The position numbers were made by a program, and so were the translations under genes. Shown in pieces: positions 45,274-57,623 of a stretch of DNA of 64,000 nt; positions within the stretch are counted from its first letter, which is position 1; every line of letters begins with the position of its first letter. Under the pieces are notes generated by a model, which searched no databases, was not told the origin of the DNA, and was given only the letters and a program-made list of their open reading frames with translations. This stretch comes from Bugula neritina (lineage: Eukaryota > Bryozoa > Gymnolaemata > Cheilostomatida > Bugulidae): positions 1 through 64,000 of the forward strand of contig CAXIUT010000161.1 in NCBI GenBank assembly GCA_964035545.1. The letters run 5' to 3'.

Positions 45274-46762
45274 TCATTGTAACCTTTCAAAAGGTGTTCT
45301 CTCGCGAACAGAACTCAGCATTTTGCTTTTTTCTGGCATTCGCTCTATAATTTGACTCTGTTCGCTTTCATCAGAAGGAAACAGAACTCTGAAGGGTCTT
45401 TTTAATTCATCACATGCAAAATCATCTTCAGATAATTTTTAGTTAGCTTCTGTCTTTCTTGAAAAAGTTATTTATCTTGTTCTTTTTTCTCTTCCTCTTT
45501 ATTTTCCCTTTTCTTTGTCAATAGCAAGCTCTTCTTTGATTCTTTCAATAATTTATTCTTCTTTTAATTTTTGAAGAGAAATCTTTTGCGAAGGACTAAT
45601 AGTTCTTATTTTAAGTAAGTTTTAATCAAATTTATTGATTTTGTTGTTCAAAGAAGAGGTAATAAATTGAAATTAGTTCTCTTTCATAATAGCAAATTTC
45701 TTCATATTTTTGTATTATTTTATCTCCTGCTGAATGTCTCTCATACTATTCAATATATCATAGAGTTAATCCTGACGAACTTTTTATTCTTTTTCTCTCT
45801 AAATCATAAAAAAAATACCTTCTTTCTCAATTCTCCCAACCCAGAAATCCACTCTTTATGAATCCTCTCTAATATCTCTATTATATATCTAAATTTCTCT
45901 TCTTCATAGACTATTTAATCTTCAATTATCTCCATTTCCTATTTAACACAACTTCGTTCGGTTTCAATTCGAGCTCTTTCTTCTAAACTTTTTAACCTTA
46001 ACTCAAATTTAGTTATTTGCTGTAGTCTAACTGAATTGCTTTGATTATCACTCTCCTATCCTCGAATTTATTCAATTTTGAAATTTTGCTGAAGTAAATT
46101 AATCGCACATTTTGAACAGTAAAACATCTCTTCTTCTCCTTCACTCAACTCAGCTAATAATCTATATTTAGCCTGAATAAATATAAATATACTTTTTTGG
46201 TTGGATGATTTACACAATGTCCGATTCCTTATCCCAAATTAAAGTCATTGAGACTTTTACACATACCACGGTTGGCATTAGCAATGATTTAATCAATGAC
46301 ATCATTTTTAGTTATTTTATCTATGTTATACTATCTAGAAGTGAGGATTCCATTTCTGCCGACATCTCCAAAAGTAAGATGTTACCCTTTTCTAAAACCT
46401 TATTCATTAGCTTCAGTGACCATTTTTGGTCTAAACTTAACAAAATCTTGACTTTTCTGCAACTATCCCTAACCATATTTTCCTTTTACTTTTCTAAATT
46501 GCATCATCTATTGTTCATTAATTGAGGTTTGCAACCTTTTAGGCCATTCTAAAGACTTAACTACATCTATTTGGCCTAATTTCCCTTATTTTTTAAACAC
46601 ATTATAGTTGACTGCATTATGATTATTTTCTTTGTTATGGTTGATCTAGCTCTGTCCCTTCCAAAGAGAAGGAGTTGATTCATAATTGCTTCCTAGAGGA
46701 TTATAACGATTGTTGTGCTGTTGACTCTACCTTTCACGTAAAGTTTTAGACTTATTGTTCAT
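45274..46762 (-). CDS. Zinc-binding (B-box-like) coiled-coil protein, 482 aa
   Basis: CDS complement(join(45274..45798,45819..46172,46193..46762)) with two 20-nt introns. The middle holds HCVNHPTKKAKYRLL, then MFYCSKCAINLL: a Cys/His spacing like the B-box-type zinc fingers common in ciliate proteins. Long Glu-rich coiled coils follow (ERARIETERSCVKEEMEIIEDE). The first exon is hydrophilic. An oligomeric scaffold is likely; the partner is unknown. It is tail to tail with the preceding gene, 36 bp between stops. Confidence 0.7.
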
Positions 46763-46969
46763 TTTTGAATTTTAACAGATCAAGATAAATATTATTCTTA
46801 TAAATTCAAGGTCAATTTATTTTTTTCTACTCTCAAGTAGAATAATTGTAATCAAACAAACAAACTTAAATATAAATCAATTCTCAGATAGATCTTTTTT
46901 ATTTGATAAAAGATTATTTCTAGATTATTTCTATAGCTTAAGTTTTATAATAAATACTCTTCTGACAGA

Positions 46970-47358
46970 ATGGGAAATACGATTGCTCAAACAATATCAG
47001 TTAAACTTTACCCACTAATCAAAAAGAACCTTTTTCCCCTTATTTAAAAAAACCTTTAAAACAGATAGGCAAAAAAACTCAAACAGCATTTGACTCACTT
47101 TTTAATGATATGTAGGAAGCTATTCTACCGATTAATTTTGTTTATGAAGTAAAAAAAGGATCAGCTACGGGATAGTATGCAGATAAAATTAATTTCATTA
47201 GTTTTTTAGTATCTCTTAGAGTTAAATTTGAAATGTGGATAGAAAAAGGATTCCCTAATTACCTTAAAGCAAAAATAAGTTTTCAAACAAAAGTAGGACT
47301 GACTCAATGGTCAACAGCTATTTCAGCATTGGTTTAGATTCGATGCAGTCTTTTTTGA
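46970..47358 (+). CDS. Small protein with myristoylation-like N-terminus
   Basis: About 130 residues. It starts MGNTIAQTISVKLYPLI; Gly2 followed by Asn and Thr fits N-myristoylation. One base seems missing in the run of seven A near 47050. Beyond it the frame reads AFDSLFNDMEEAILPINFVYEV and ends IRCSLF with TGA. No family recognised. Confidence 0.5.
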
Positions 47359-47420
47359 TACTATGATATTTTGTTTGAGTACTTAATGAATAGTAACTTA
47401 TAGTTTTAAGTTATAAATTA

Positions 47421-49674
47421 ATGTAAAAAAATAATAAGGGATAAGAAGAAGAATCAAACATAACAGTAGCTATCAGGATCAGACCTCTCAATATCAAAGA
47501 GTCTAACTCAGGAGACAACGACATCATCAGAGTTCAAGACAATCTTATCGTTTTTAACATTTAATTCAGATAATTCTAGATCCGTTAGACGCATAACTCG
47601 AATAAAAGAAAATGGTAGATGTTCTACATAGATCGAAATAACAGAGATATGCTTTTGATAAAATATATCGTAACCACAACAACTAAAATGTACAACATCC
47701 TCTCACTCAGATCTATTTCGAAACCACCCATCCCCTGATCAAAACAGTCCTCAATGGCTACAATGCCACCGTTTTCGCTTATGGACCCACAGGTACAGGA
47801 AAAACATATACTATGATCGGTAACCAATAAACTTTTGGACTCAAGTTATTCATTTCTTATTTTTAGTGTTTTAGCTATTAGAGATATATTCTACTATATC
47901 GATAAAGACCCAGATAACAAATACGATGTTATCATCACTTATGTGGAAATATACAATGAAATGATTCGAGATTTATTAGTTCCTTCTCCTGGGTATCTGG
48001 AGTTGAGAGATGATCCTGAAAAAGGTATCGTTATGGCAGGAGTTACATAATTTAAAGCCTAATCTACTGAACAAGTTATGAATCTACTGCTTATTGGAAA
48101 TAGAAGAAGAACTACCTAAGCTACAAATGCTAATCAGACTTCATCACGTAGTCATGCAGTTTTTCAAATTAGTATTATCAAAACTAACAAGACTAAAAAT
48201 ATTAAGGTAGAAAATATACTTGGAAAGTTGTCATTGATTGACTTGGCAGGATCAGAAAGAGGAACTGTAACATAAAATAGAGGAATTAGATTGATGTAAG
48301 GTGCTAAAATCAATCGCTCTCTACTAGCTTTAGCTAACTGTATTAACGCTCTTGGTGACAAAAATAAAAAAGGATTTTTTGTACCTTACAGAGTATTTTT
48401 ATTCTTATTTAGGATTCAAAACTAACAAGACTTCTCAAAGACTCATTAGGAGGCAACTGCAAAACAGTTATGATTGTCAATGTGAGTCCTTCAAGTTCTC
48501 AGTTTGAAGAAACAGTTAATACTTTGAAATATGCTAACAGAGCTAAGAATATAAAAACAAAAGCAATAACTAATAAGAAATTAGTGGCTTTGCATATCAG
48601 TTAGTACAAAAATATAATTAACGACCTGCATAGAGAAATATAAGAACTTAAAGTACGATTAAGTGAGAACAGAGGACTATAAAATCGATAAAATATAGAA
48701 ATTAAAGATAAGTTGCCAAGAATTGAGAGTAGACATGGCAAGAGCTCAATTCCTAATGACGGAATTTGCAATAATTGTGGAAGAATAGATGAAAAATAAG
48801 ATATAAGAACAATAAAAGAACTTATTTTCTAGAACTTCAATGAAAGAATTCAGTTGAGAAGAGCTATGATGTAGATAGAAGAACAAAATGCTCTAAATGT
48901 CCTGGAAATGAGAAAGAAAAGTGGAGAAATAGCACTCATGAAGAAAACAGAGAACTGGGAAGATAACATATAGATCAGCAACTAAATAAAAGAAATGAGC
49001 AAAGTTATTCACACTCTAAAATTAAGTACTAACAAAAATATGCTCAAAAAGTAAATTACTAACCTACAAATTATGGAAAGTATGGCTGCTACCAAGAAAA
49101 TCAGATAAGATATTATGAAAAAAATAAGATCTAAATAGAACAGAGACACCTTATGTACATTCTTATCTATTCAGAAATAATTATAAAAAATCATGTACTA
49201 GAACTTCAAAATATATAACTTGAAATAAATCTTCAAATTCAAGAGAGGATGATTACCGATATGAGACAAATCATTTTCACTCAGAAAAATATCCTTGAGG
49301 AAAATGGAATCGAAGCAGTCCAAGGAGAAGAAGAGCTACCTGCTCCTGATGAGATAGAAATAGAACTGGAAGAAGAAGAACTACAGGAAGAAGAACATTC
49401 CAATGGAGATTAAGAGGAAATGTTTGATAACTTTGATGAGATAGAAAGTTATAAGAACTTTTAGTTTGGAAAAAATAAGTATATGAACAGAAATCAATCA
49501 GCAAAGAAAGAAACTTCGGATAAAAGAAGTAAAAAGGATGAAGGATCGTTTAAAAAGAAATAAAAAGAAGGAAGATAAAAATCAGTCGATAAGCCTCTGC
49601 TACAAATCCCTCAACCACCGATTAACGACTTCAGTCTCAAAGGATTAAAAATGAATGTCAAAAAAAAGAAATGA
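47421..49674 (+). CDS. Kinesin-8-like motor protein
   Basis: 723 residues, join(47421..47549,47570..47844,47867..48392,48413..49154,49175..49674): three 20-nt introns and one of 22 nt. N-terminal motor: [10 protein letters not shown]-loop [13 protein letters not shown], switch [12 protein letters not shown], switch [27 protein letters not shown] and [18 protein letters not shown]. The [18 protein letters not shown] segment is most like kinesin-8 (depolymerising/processive, plus-end). A neck coiled coil, a possible CNNCG zinc-like segment (residues ~430) and an acidic then basic tail follow. TAA encodes the Glu of the switch-II-proximal MEGA block. Confidence 0.92.
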
Positions 49675-49743
49675 TCTCTCTAATTTAACAAATATCAAAG
49701 TATTATTATTCAATAAATATCAATAAATATAAACACAATAAGA

Positions 49744-52002
49744 TCATTTGAAGTTATCTTATATTTCAGGTTGAAAGAGCACTCCCGTTCCAGTATAAAA
49801 CTTTCCCATCCATTCCACCCAATGCAACCTCACAACATGCATCAGACATTCCATCACATCCAACAATAACATCATTCCAATCGTTGTTAAAAAGAAGACT
49901 AAACAACGAAGTAGTGATATATATGATTGCTGAGCAGATAGTGTTGATAAAAGAAAATCTAGTAGAAGATGAGATAGTTTAGCATGTGCTAGAGATAAAG
50001 CAAATAATCTTAGATATGATGTGGTGCTACTTATTAGAGAAAGGACATATTAGAAGACTTATAAAGCACCTAATTAACTTTATTATTCTTATTAGTAGTA
50101 ATATGTTATAGCTTTGTCAACATTTTTGACCAAATCTTATCGACTACGACTCAGTTCTTGATTCATTTCTTCATCTATATCATCTTACTATAATTTCTAG
50201 TATTTATTACTTTTCTTTTTACCTTGATTAATACTTTTATTATTCATCCAAAATTGTTATAACCGATGTCGAAAGGTATGATTAAACACCATCACTATCA
50301 AACAAAGACTACTAATTGTATTCAATATCGATCCTACTTCTTTTTATCTTTGCATTGAACCCAAAATACTCACTTTTCTATCTTTATATCCAAGAAAAAG
50401 TTATAACATTGTGTTGATAATCGATGGAGCTACACTTTCACGTCCGCTGTAGTCAGTTAGCCATTTAGTTATGATCAGATATACCAGATAACCTACAGTT
50501 GTACACATTAATACCAATTTAGGAATAGAATCGAAGTAAAATCGTTTCATTTGACCTCTCTTGATCTAGTTAACCATTTTTAGAACAACACCGAAAACCA
50601 TATGAATAAAAGCAACTACCATACTTAACTTCATTTTAAGAGAATTTTAGAAATTAAGACCATTTTATGCAACTCCCCATTGCCCTCCTATAATTCCCAA
50701 ATGATCAACAAGTATAATTTTCATCCCAAAAAACTAGTTATAAATCATCCCACAGTAACAACTCATGCACCCCATCAAATAAAAAATAACTCCCAAATCA
50801 AAAAAATATGCAATAGCTAGCAACATCAACCCATGTCCCATATCACTAAACATCATCCCGAATAGTATCGGCACTGTTGCTAACATAAAAACTGAAGGAA
50901 GAACTTAGTTGTATTTAGGAATCGAATATAACTATGTGAGAATGTTTACTTAGAATAAACAAGATAGACGAGGCATTATTGTACGAGGTTTGTGCTGGTC
51001 TTCAATCGGTATCAGTGAGACAGGTAAATTAGGCATATTTTCATTTTAAGGGACATGAATAGTAAATAAATGATGGTTAGCTGGTGAACCCAAAGGTTTG
51101 CTATGACAGATAATATAGATAATTCTTTATAGATAAATAATGCGAGCCAAATGACATTGTAAACTTGATTCAGGAATAGACAAATGTTCATGCAACATCT
51201 TGGTAAATTGCTACCCAGTAATATCCAGTAATTTACTATATTATTTTATCTTTTCATTAAGAGTCGTTTCGTAGTTCATCAAATGCTATCCGATATTTGG
51301 TAGATCATAAAGAGTAGATTTGTTTAGCTAGAACAAAGTGTTGAGTCTGGTACTGATATTTTTGTAAACTCCTCTGTTAACAAAACAAATAAACATATCT
51401 CTGTTATTTTAACTGTATCTATCTTTAAAAACAATGTATGAATGCCCATGAGTTCTTCTGAAAAGTAATTTTTAAATTATATACCTATCCTTTCTAAAAC
51501 AAGTTCCAGTCAATACTACAAACTCATTATCAACATTTTGCTTACCTGCTATCTCCAATTTAGCTCTCACCAAATCTCTCTCCTCTTCCAACCTACACAA
51601 ATCATTCACTACATTATCATAACTATCAGTCATATGTCCAAATTTCTACAATTTCTCAGTCACAATTCCCTCCTACATATCCAAATACCGAATATAATCG
51701 ATCTGTTTCTCATCGATATAATCTTTCATCCTTCCAATAGTCACCTCTTTCTCCTGAGAACTCAATACTGGCACTTCTTCTCCATACTTTTCTTTTATTT
51801 TATCTATCAAAGCTGACAATTTAAACTTCAACTGACGAACTCGAGAATAAATCATATAGAACGGATCGCTCGAATCGTCATAAGGATTCATCTGGAACTA
51901 GACAAATCCAGTTGAAATGAGAATGTCGATTACAGTTGGCGCTTGATGGTGTTGAAGAATCAAAGAGTAGGTTCGAACGGGAGGAGAAAACAATAGATTC
52001 AT
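49744..52002 (-). CDS. ATP6V0A: V-ATPase subunit a (membrane proton-channel stator)
   Basis: Up to 752 codons from ATG 52002 to TGA 49744-49746; introns not fully resolved. The N-terminal cytoplasmic domain (YSLILQHHQAPTVIDIL, RIYS-type helices, GTCFRKDRYIIEKLLFR) is followed by membrane helices. Landmarks: VPILFGMMFSDMGHGLM and the essential half-channel helix SYLRLFALSLAHAKLS with its conserved Arg. The C-terminus is RLHWVEWMGKFYTGTG. It forms the proton path of the vacuolar pump with the c-ring. TAA codons match family Glu in IIEKLLFR and FEYVLSLIS. One TAG in the N-terminal GFVxF block sits where animals and yeast have Gln. Confidence 0.93.
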
Positions 52003-52036
52003 TATTATAAAATATCAATAAACATGTGTACAATCC

Positions 52037-52813
52037 TCATTTATCCAAATTTTGCATCATAAATTTAAAACGATGCTCATGCTTATCTAAAGACAAATGT
52101 CTAGATCCACGACTCTCACTCTCAGACCAATCATTCATACTTCTATCATCTCTTCCCACTGTCCTCTCATCTCTCATCACTACTCTTGGTTGGACATTTT
52201 TAAGAGATAGCTTGTTTTCAGGTTGACAAAACATTCTCAAATGCTGCTCTGACTTCTCTCTATTCACTGTATTGGATTGAGTAGAATAATCTAAATTAAA
52301 ACTACCTTCATTATTATAAGAAATAGTTTTATAGTCATTTTTTCTGTTGAACTGCCCAAACATCATCTTCTCCTTTGACTTAGAACTATTAGTTTTAGCA
52401 GGTCTATTGGGTCCAACTCCACAAAATCTTAAAGGCTAATCTCTTCGATCAGAATTTGCTGTACTAATGATTAAATGCTATCCACTTCTTTGATTCTTTT
52501 AAAGATCTTAGTATCGTCTAATCATGTAATTTAAAGTATCCATTAATTTTCTTTAACTATCTTGTGTTCTTTTTAAATTTTATTCAAGGGTATTTATTTT
52601 AAGATTAACCATTCGAAATCTTTAATCCTCGTCTCTTTGTCTCATTTCATTAGGCATTATTTATACTCTACTCGAATTGAGAAGTGTATTCATTTTTTAT
52701 GTAAGAGAAAGCATCTGTCTATCATAATTTCTACAAAAATCAATGATTATTTTATTGATATTTTCTAACCTGTGATTAACTTAAAGCACATGTTGAGATG
52801 ACTGTTGAGGCAT
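52037..52813 (-). CDS. Coiled-coil/low-complexity protein, 258 aa
   Basis: Single exon. The N-terminal half is a coiled coil (LENINKIIIDFCRNYDRQ, INTLEENLKRTQDSERKL). The C-terminal half is polar and rich in Arg, Ser, Asp and Asn (RDERTVGRDDRSMNDWSE). No domain recognised. Many Glu are TAA/TAG, in keeping with neighbours. Confidence 0.65.
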
Positions 52814-53050
52814 TTTAGATGTAATTGATTTCCAAGTCATAAATTGATAGTTTAAACCCTAGATCTACCTCTGTAAGGCATGAGTCATGTTTCTCTGATT
52901 GTCAATGTTGGTATTTATAAACATTTATATTATATTTATTTAGATTTGTATTATTATCTTGAATTGAGGATTAATCAAGATTATTCTTTTAAAAATTTTT
53001 CAATTATAAGTTTTTTTATTGTTTTGAGTTATTTAAAACAGTTATTACAA

Positions 53051-53826
53051 ATGGAACCATAAGAAATGGACCCTGAAAAAATACAAAAATTACAAAAACT
53101 ATGGAAGGTTTTTGGCAGATAAACAAAAGCAGGTAAATAAATGTTCGATCTCTACAACATAGCCTAAAAACCTAAACTTAACTACCCAAAACCAAAGCCA
53201 AAATCTCAAAAATAACTTGATGCATAAAAATAAAAACTAATCTCAACTAAAAAATGCCCACAAAAAACACAAATATAATACCCTGATCAACCACAACCTG
53301 AAAGGCCAGCTCTCCATCCAGTTGATTTCATTCCTAAAAGAAAAAATTAATCAGTCATTCGAAAAGAAATCTAAGCTTACTACTAACAAAGAGCGAGAAA
53401 TATTCCAGTTAATAGAGGAGTTGATAGAGCTAACTTAGTTAAGAAATTACAATAAAGATTTAATATGCAAAGAGGAATTCTTCCCAAAGGAGCACAACTG
53501 CCATCCCTAAGTTTAAACACTAAATTTGATTAAGAAGTCATCAAAGAAAATGCTAAAATTAAAGTTGATAAAAAAGGACAAAACTATACACTACCTCTGG
53601 TATTCATGAGTTAATTTAGAAAAATAATTAGAAAAAATAAGTTCATAAAGACTCTACAAACTAACTCGATGAACTTTTTGATAAAATAGTAGCAGAGATA
53701 GATGAAAGACAAAAATACCTCGAGAGTATAGAGCATCTTGATGAGCCTAAAATGAAGGACAAGATCAAGAAGTAGATGATTGAGAGGGTAGGAGAGCTTC
53801 AAAAGATAACATAGTTAAAAAAATGA
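53051..53826 (+). CDS. UPF0193 (C22orf23/EVG1-like) protein
   Basis: 251 residues, join(53051..53599,53620..53826), with one 20-nt intron. The C-terminal block LDELFDKIVAEIDERQKYLE with EMIERVGELQKI resembles the end of the UPF0193 family (FEELVNEVQERKEFL in human C22orf23). The middle has HPVDFIPKRKN and YYEQRARNIP. The family is found in ciliated organisms and is thought to be axoneme-related, but its biochemical role is unknown. Family assignment is from remembered consensus. Confidence 0.6.
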
Positions 53827-54353
53827 TTTTGACTTAATATAAATTTAAAAAGCCTTATTCAAAATTCAATTCTCACTTTAAAGGTTTTTTTATTTTGTTA
53901 TTAAATCGACTAAAGCTATATGATTTTGGATAGTCAAGGTTTGTTAGTTTAGATTCCGATTGTTAGTTATTTTACATTTGATATTATCTTTGTTGATAAT
54001 ATAAAAGTCCAACGAAATAAAAGATTATTTCTAATTGTAACTATTTTCTCTTTTTTGAGTTATGTTCAGGTCAGCTTTCAGTAGAAGGTTTTATTTTAAA
54101 TTTGTACTTCTGAAATGTTGCTTTCGTAAAAGTCAGAGCAAAAGTAATTGATTTAAACACTTTCAATAATCTGGAAATAAAGGCGATAAGGCTCAGCTGA
54201 GTTTGATTCTATCTTGATTACCCTTAAGGAAAAGACTTTATTATGAATTCTTCATGCTAGAAAAAAAGTTTTAATATTTTTTCCCGACAAGAATCATAAT
54301 AATTTAAAAAACTTCATGAAACTCTCAGGATAACTTCTCAAGTACAATAAAGT
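53827..54353. other. Spacer without a clear gene
   Basis: 527 bp, AT-rich, with no frame longer than a few tens of codons that looks protein-like. It is the longest apparently empty stretch outside the telomere regions. Confidence 0.4.
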
Positions 54354-54920
54354 ATGCCAACAAAAAAAGTTTCATCTACTTTGTTTAGTTTTGAGATAAA
54401 AAATGCTCATTAAAGACGTAGTCATAATTATACTAAGGCAGCATAAATAATAGGAATAAATTACTCTACAGCAAAAACTATACTTTTCTTTCATAGGAAT
54501 GGAGACAAGTCCTATCAATTTGATCTTAAAAATTCATCAACGGTTAATTCCTCAGGTCAAGAAAGATGTACATATAGAGATTTATCAATTAAAATTTAAT
54601 AATAATTAGATATTTCCCCCTAGTTTAAACAGATTGAAGTCATTAGCACTAGTGGAATTTGCAATAGAAACAATCAACTCCCTATCGAAGTCTTGAAAAC
54701 AAATAACGTACAATGTAAAGAAAAAAAAAATTCTCACTCTAAATTCAATAAGTTACTAAATGTTTTAAAAAAAGACAGCGACTTTTAGATCAAAAATTAA
54801 AAAATATTGATTGAATCGAATAGACCTAAGACTCGCTCTCAAGCAAATACATTGAGATTAATGACAAACAAATGTTAGATTTAAGCCTAGATGATAAAGG
54901 AATAATCTATTTCTGATAAA
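54354..54920 (+). CDS. Helix-turn-helix protein, 3' end hidden by telomere
   Basis: Starts MPTKKVSSTLFSFEIKNAH. Near the N-terminus, HNYTKAAEIIGINYSTAKTI has the helix-turn-helix pattern (A..LGI..STAKTI) seen in homeodomain-like/CENP-B-type DNA-binding proteins and frequent in ciliate genomes. The remainder is hydrophilic. The frame has no TGA before the C4A2 array at 54921, so the sequence would read KPNPNPN; the real C-terminus is not visible. Confidence 0.55.
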
Positions 54921-55007
54921 CCCAACCCCAACCCCAACCCCAACCCCAACCCCAACCCCAACCCCAACCCCAACCCCAACCCCAACCCCAACCCCAACCC
55001 CAACCCC
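54921..55007. repeat. Internal C4A2 telomere array (left-end polarity)
   Basis: 87 bp of regular CCCCAA units. It marks an alternative left end for the chromosome to its right. Flanks: TCTGATAAA on the left, TAAGAAAAT on the right. Confidence 0.9.
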
Positions 55008-55079
55008 TAAGAAAATATCAAAAGTTAATTAATTGATTAGAAAAGTAAAATAAAACCATTTAATTTGATATAAATTTAA

Positions 55080-55514
55080 TCAAACATTCATTTTGCTGTC
55101 CCAAAATTCAACCGTATTTTATTTATGTTCACTCATATCCTGAAAACCATTAGAAGTCACAAATCTTCCCAAAGAGTCAAAAACAAGCATAGTTGGAATA
55201 TGAAACACCTTCAGCCACGTCGCTATTTCAGAAGATTTCTCGTGATTCAAAGCCTTATATCTTAAATCATAATACCCAAAGTTACTCTAATCCTCGTCAA
55301 GTCTAAACGTCAGCAATCGAAAGAAGTTCCCCTTGCTGTTGACAGTTGAAATAAGAGGTGATATTTTGTGAGCTATCTGGACACAATATGAGCACCATGT
55401 AGCTGTGAAATATAAGCCAATATATCGAAAGGAGTAGTCTTTAAGAGATTTTTCTTATCCAGATTTGACATGTTCTACTGATCCGAATTTGTTTAATTAG
55501 TCCACAATATTCAT
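55080..55514 (-). CDS. Thioredoxin-like (nucleoredoxin/tryparedoxin type) protein
   Basis: 144 residues, one exon, with its stop 73 bp from the telomere array. The active-site block LYFTATWCSYCVQIAHKISP carries the WCxxC redox pair. LRLDEDE-like and IPTMLVFDSFGRF segments give the beta4-cis-Pro-beta5 part of the fold. Length and the WCSYC motif place it among tryparedoxin/nucleoredoxin-like proteins of cytosol or cilia. No signal peptide. Confidence 0.85.
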
Positions 55515-55548
55515 TCTGTTGTGATTTAATAATATTAAATTCTTGAAG

Positions 55549-56185
55549 ATGTCCGAATGCCCTCTCTGCAGTACCTGCTATTCTATTCAGATTGTCAACT
55601 ATTTTAAGGATACAGACATATAGAGTTTCTCATTATTATCTGTAAACACTGCTATATCGATATTAAATAACTTGCCTTGCATCGAAGATTTATCCGTAAC
55701 TCAATGCTTCTATCACCAATGTACTTCATCATCTATCTAGAACAAAATAAACTAAACTTGCTAACAAATTATTAAAAAATATTGTCACTTAAGATAAAAG
55801 ACCAAAAAAATAACTACTAGAAAAAGGAATAATCGACTTCTGCTTTAAACCTCCCATAGAACCATAAAAAACATAAAGATATTCTCTAACAACTGAAGAT
55901 ACTTAACTATTCGATGAAAAATCAACACTAACCTAAACAAGTAAAGCAAAGTTGATTCTATAAAAATGTGAATAGAAGATGACACATCTAATATAAAAAA
56001 TATAACCAGCAAAATAGCAGCTAGAAAGAGCAAAATAAAGGATAGTAGAATCATCAATTTCAATAAAATAGAAATATCGAGATTTAAGAAGCGAATATAG
56101 AAGTATGAAGGCATAGTTGCCTCCAATACATGATCTAGCAGATTAAGCAAAAAAGAAAATAAGCAAATTATTTAATTTTTTTTGA
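55549..56185 (+). CDS. RING-like/coiled-coil protein, 193 aa
   Basis: CDS join(55549..55720,55741..55940,55976..56185), with a 20-nt and a 35-nt intron. The N-terminus MSECPLCSTCYS and a second Cys/His cluster (CFYHQ) suggest a small zinc finger, incomplete for a canonical RING. The rest is a coiled coil (ERAKERIVESSISIKEKY). The layout is TRIM-like without a B-box. Head to head with the thioredoxin-like gene, with 34 bp between start codons. Confidence 0.55.
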
Positions 56186-56280
56186 TATTTATGAATAAAT
56201 ATAGAAATATTCAAATTTTGTATGCTATTTAAAATTGAATAGTAATTTTATAATCAATAATTAGTCTCAAATATATCAAT

Positions 56281-57561
56281 ATGAAATAAGAACTTCCATC
56301 TCTCAGCTAATAAACATCCATCAACCAGTAAAAAAATAAACATAACTATCATAAAGTTTAAGGAGTCATCGATAGAATGATAGAACTCTATTAACAAGCA
56401 TAAAAAAGTATAAAAACAGGTAAAAATCATTAACTTATCATCTAATAACTCAACTCACAACTACTCTCCTTACGACCACTGAAGACAGTCAGAGAACACT
56501 TCGTTCACTACTACAGAAAATTATCCAATTTAATAAAAAGAGTCCAAAATGGCAACAACAAACTCAATCCAGCTTTATCCCGCTACAGTAAAAAACGAGA
56601 TTCAAATAACAATAATGGCGATCATACGAATATCGACCGTTTTAATAAATTTTTTGATTCATTTATCAATTCAGAAAAATAACGAAATATACTACAAAAT
56701 ATGATAGTTTAACATTTCTTGAGATAAGGCAAATGGTAATGTGCAAACGTTTGGAAAAAAACAATGTAAAAAATAGATCCAAATAAATTGTATCATTAAT
56801 GTCATCGACTTAAATAAAAAATAAAAAAAGGATAATTCACATAAGCCATTTCCTGGTGTTCAAGTTAACATCTTTTCTAAACTAGAGCTTGTCTACTATA
56901 ATACTAACTCTTAAAAACATATATTGTATCATTAGTTTCTAAAGGATAAGCGAGTCTTGCATTGGATTTATATATTAATAAAATAAGTAAATTTTAATCA
57001 TGCAGATAGTAGATATAAAAATTGATGGGATTTATTCTTTTCAAGTAGAAATCATTTTGGGGATCAGAAATATAATCAATGAATGAGTTTAATAATTTTT
57101 GTTTATAAAGATATAGTAAGTTTATTTGTAATTCTTAACATTGCTAGAAACTAGCAGATGCTTTTGTTAAATAATATCTTAAACAAAATAATATTAATCA
57201 ATTCGATGTAATAAAAATAGTTTTTGATTGTTCTAAAAAGATATCAGATTAATATCAAAGATTAATGAATATTACTTGGTAATCAGATAAAAAACAATAA
57301 AAAAAAAAAAAATATTAACAAGTTCTTCCTTTTTCAATCAAACTTGATACCTAGAATCAATACCACAGTCTTTTTCTTTGCCCAGTTACAAAATAAGTTC
57401 ATTCAAGTGGAGGTTCATCAGTTTTGCTTTCATGTGGTCATTTGATTTCACAAACTGCTCAAGATCGCATAGTACAATAAAATCGAAATCGAAGGAGAGT
57501 AAAATGTCCAATTTGTCAAAAAGAAATTCATCCAGAAGATAGCGTCTCTGTATAATTTTGA
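56281..57561 (+). CDS. GID/CTLH E3 ligase RING subunit (RMND5/Gid2-like)
   Basis: About 420 residues. Order: N-terminal helices (IDRMIELYEQAEKSI), a CTLH segment (CLLEYELLKTYIVSLVSKGE, where both TAA sit at the Glu of the LEFEL-type motif), CRA-like helices, and a C-terminal divergent RING. The RING reads FLCPVTKEVHSSGG, LSCGHLISQTAQDRIV, KCPICQKEIHPED. This is the RMND5/Gid2 form, with CPV instead of CxxC. The complex ubiquitinates metabolic enzymes in yeast. An intron around 56997-57015 (19 nt) and the central exon joins were not fully resolved. Confidence 0.8.
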
Positions 57562-57623
57562 TTATAATGATAACTTTATGATATACCTATGTACAATTAG
57601 AACTATAAATCTTAATTTTCTTT

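Noticed and set aside
49780-50142. Plus-strand open frame of about 115 codons
   Set aside because: It is the mirror of the highly conserved C-terminus of V-ATPase subunit a on the minus strand and has no start codon.
55845-56150. Hydrophobic minus-strand open frame of about 100 codons
   Set aside because: It mirrors the Glu/Lys-rich coiled coil of the plus-strand gene at 55549-56185; such mirrors look falsely like membrane proteins.
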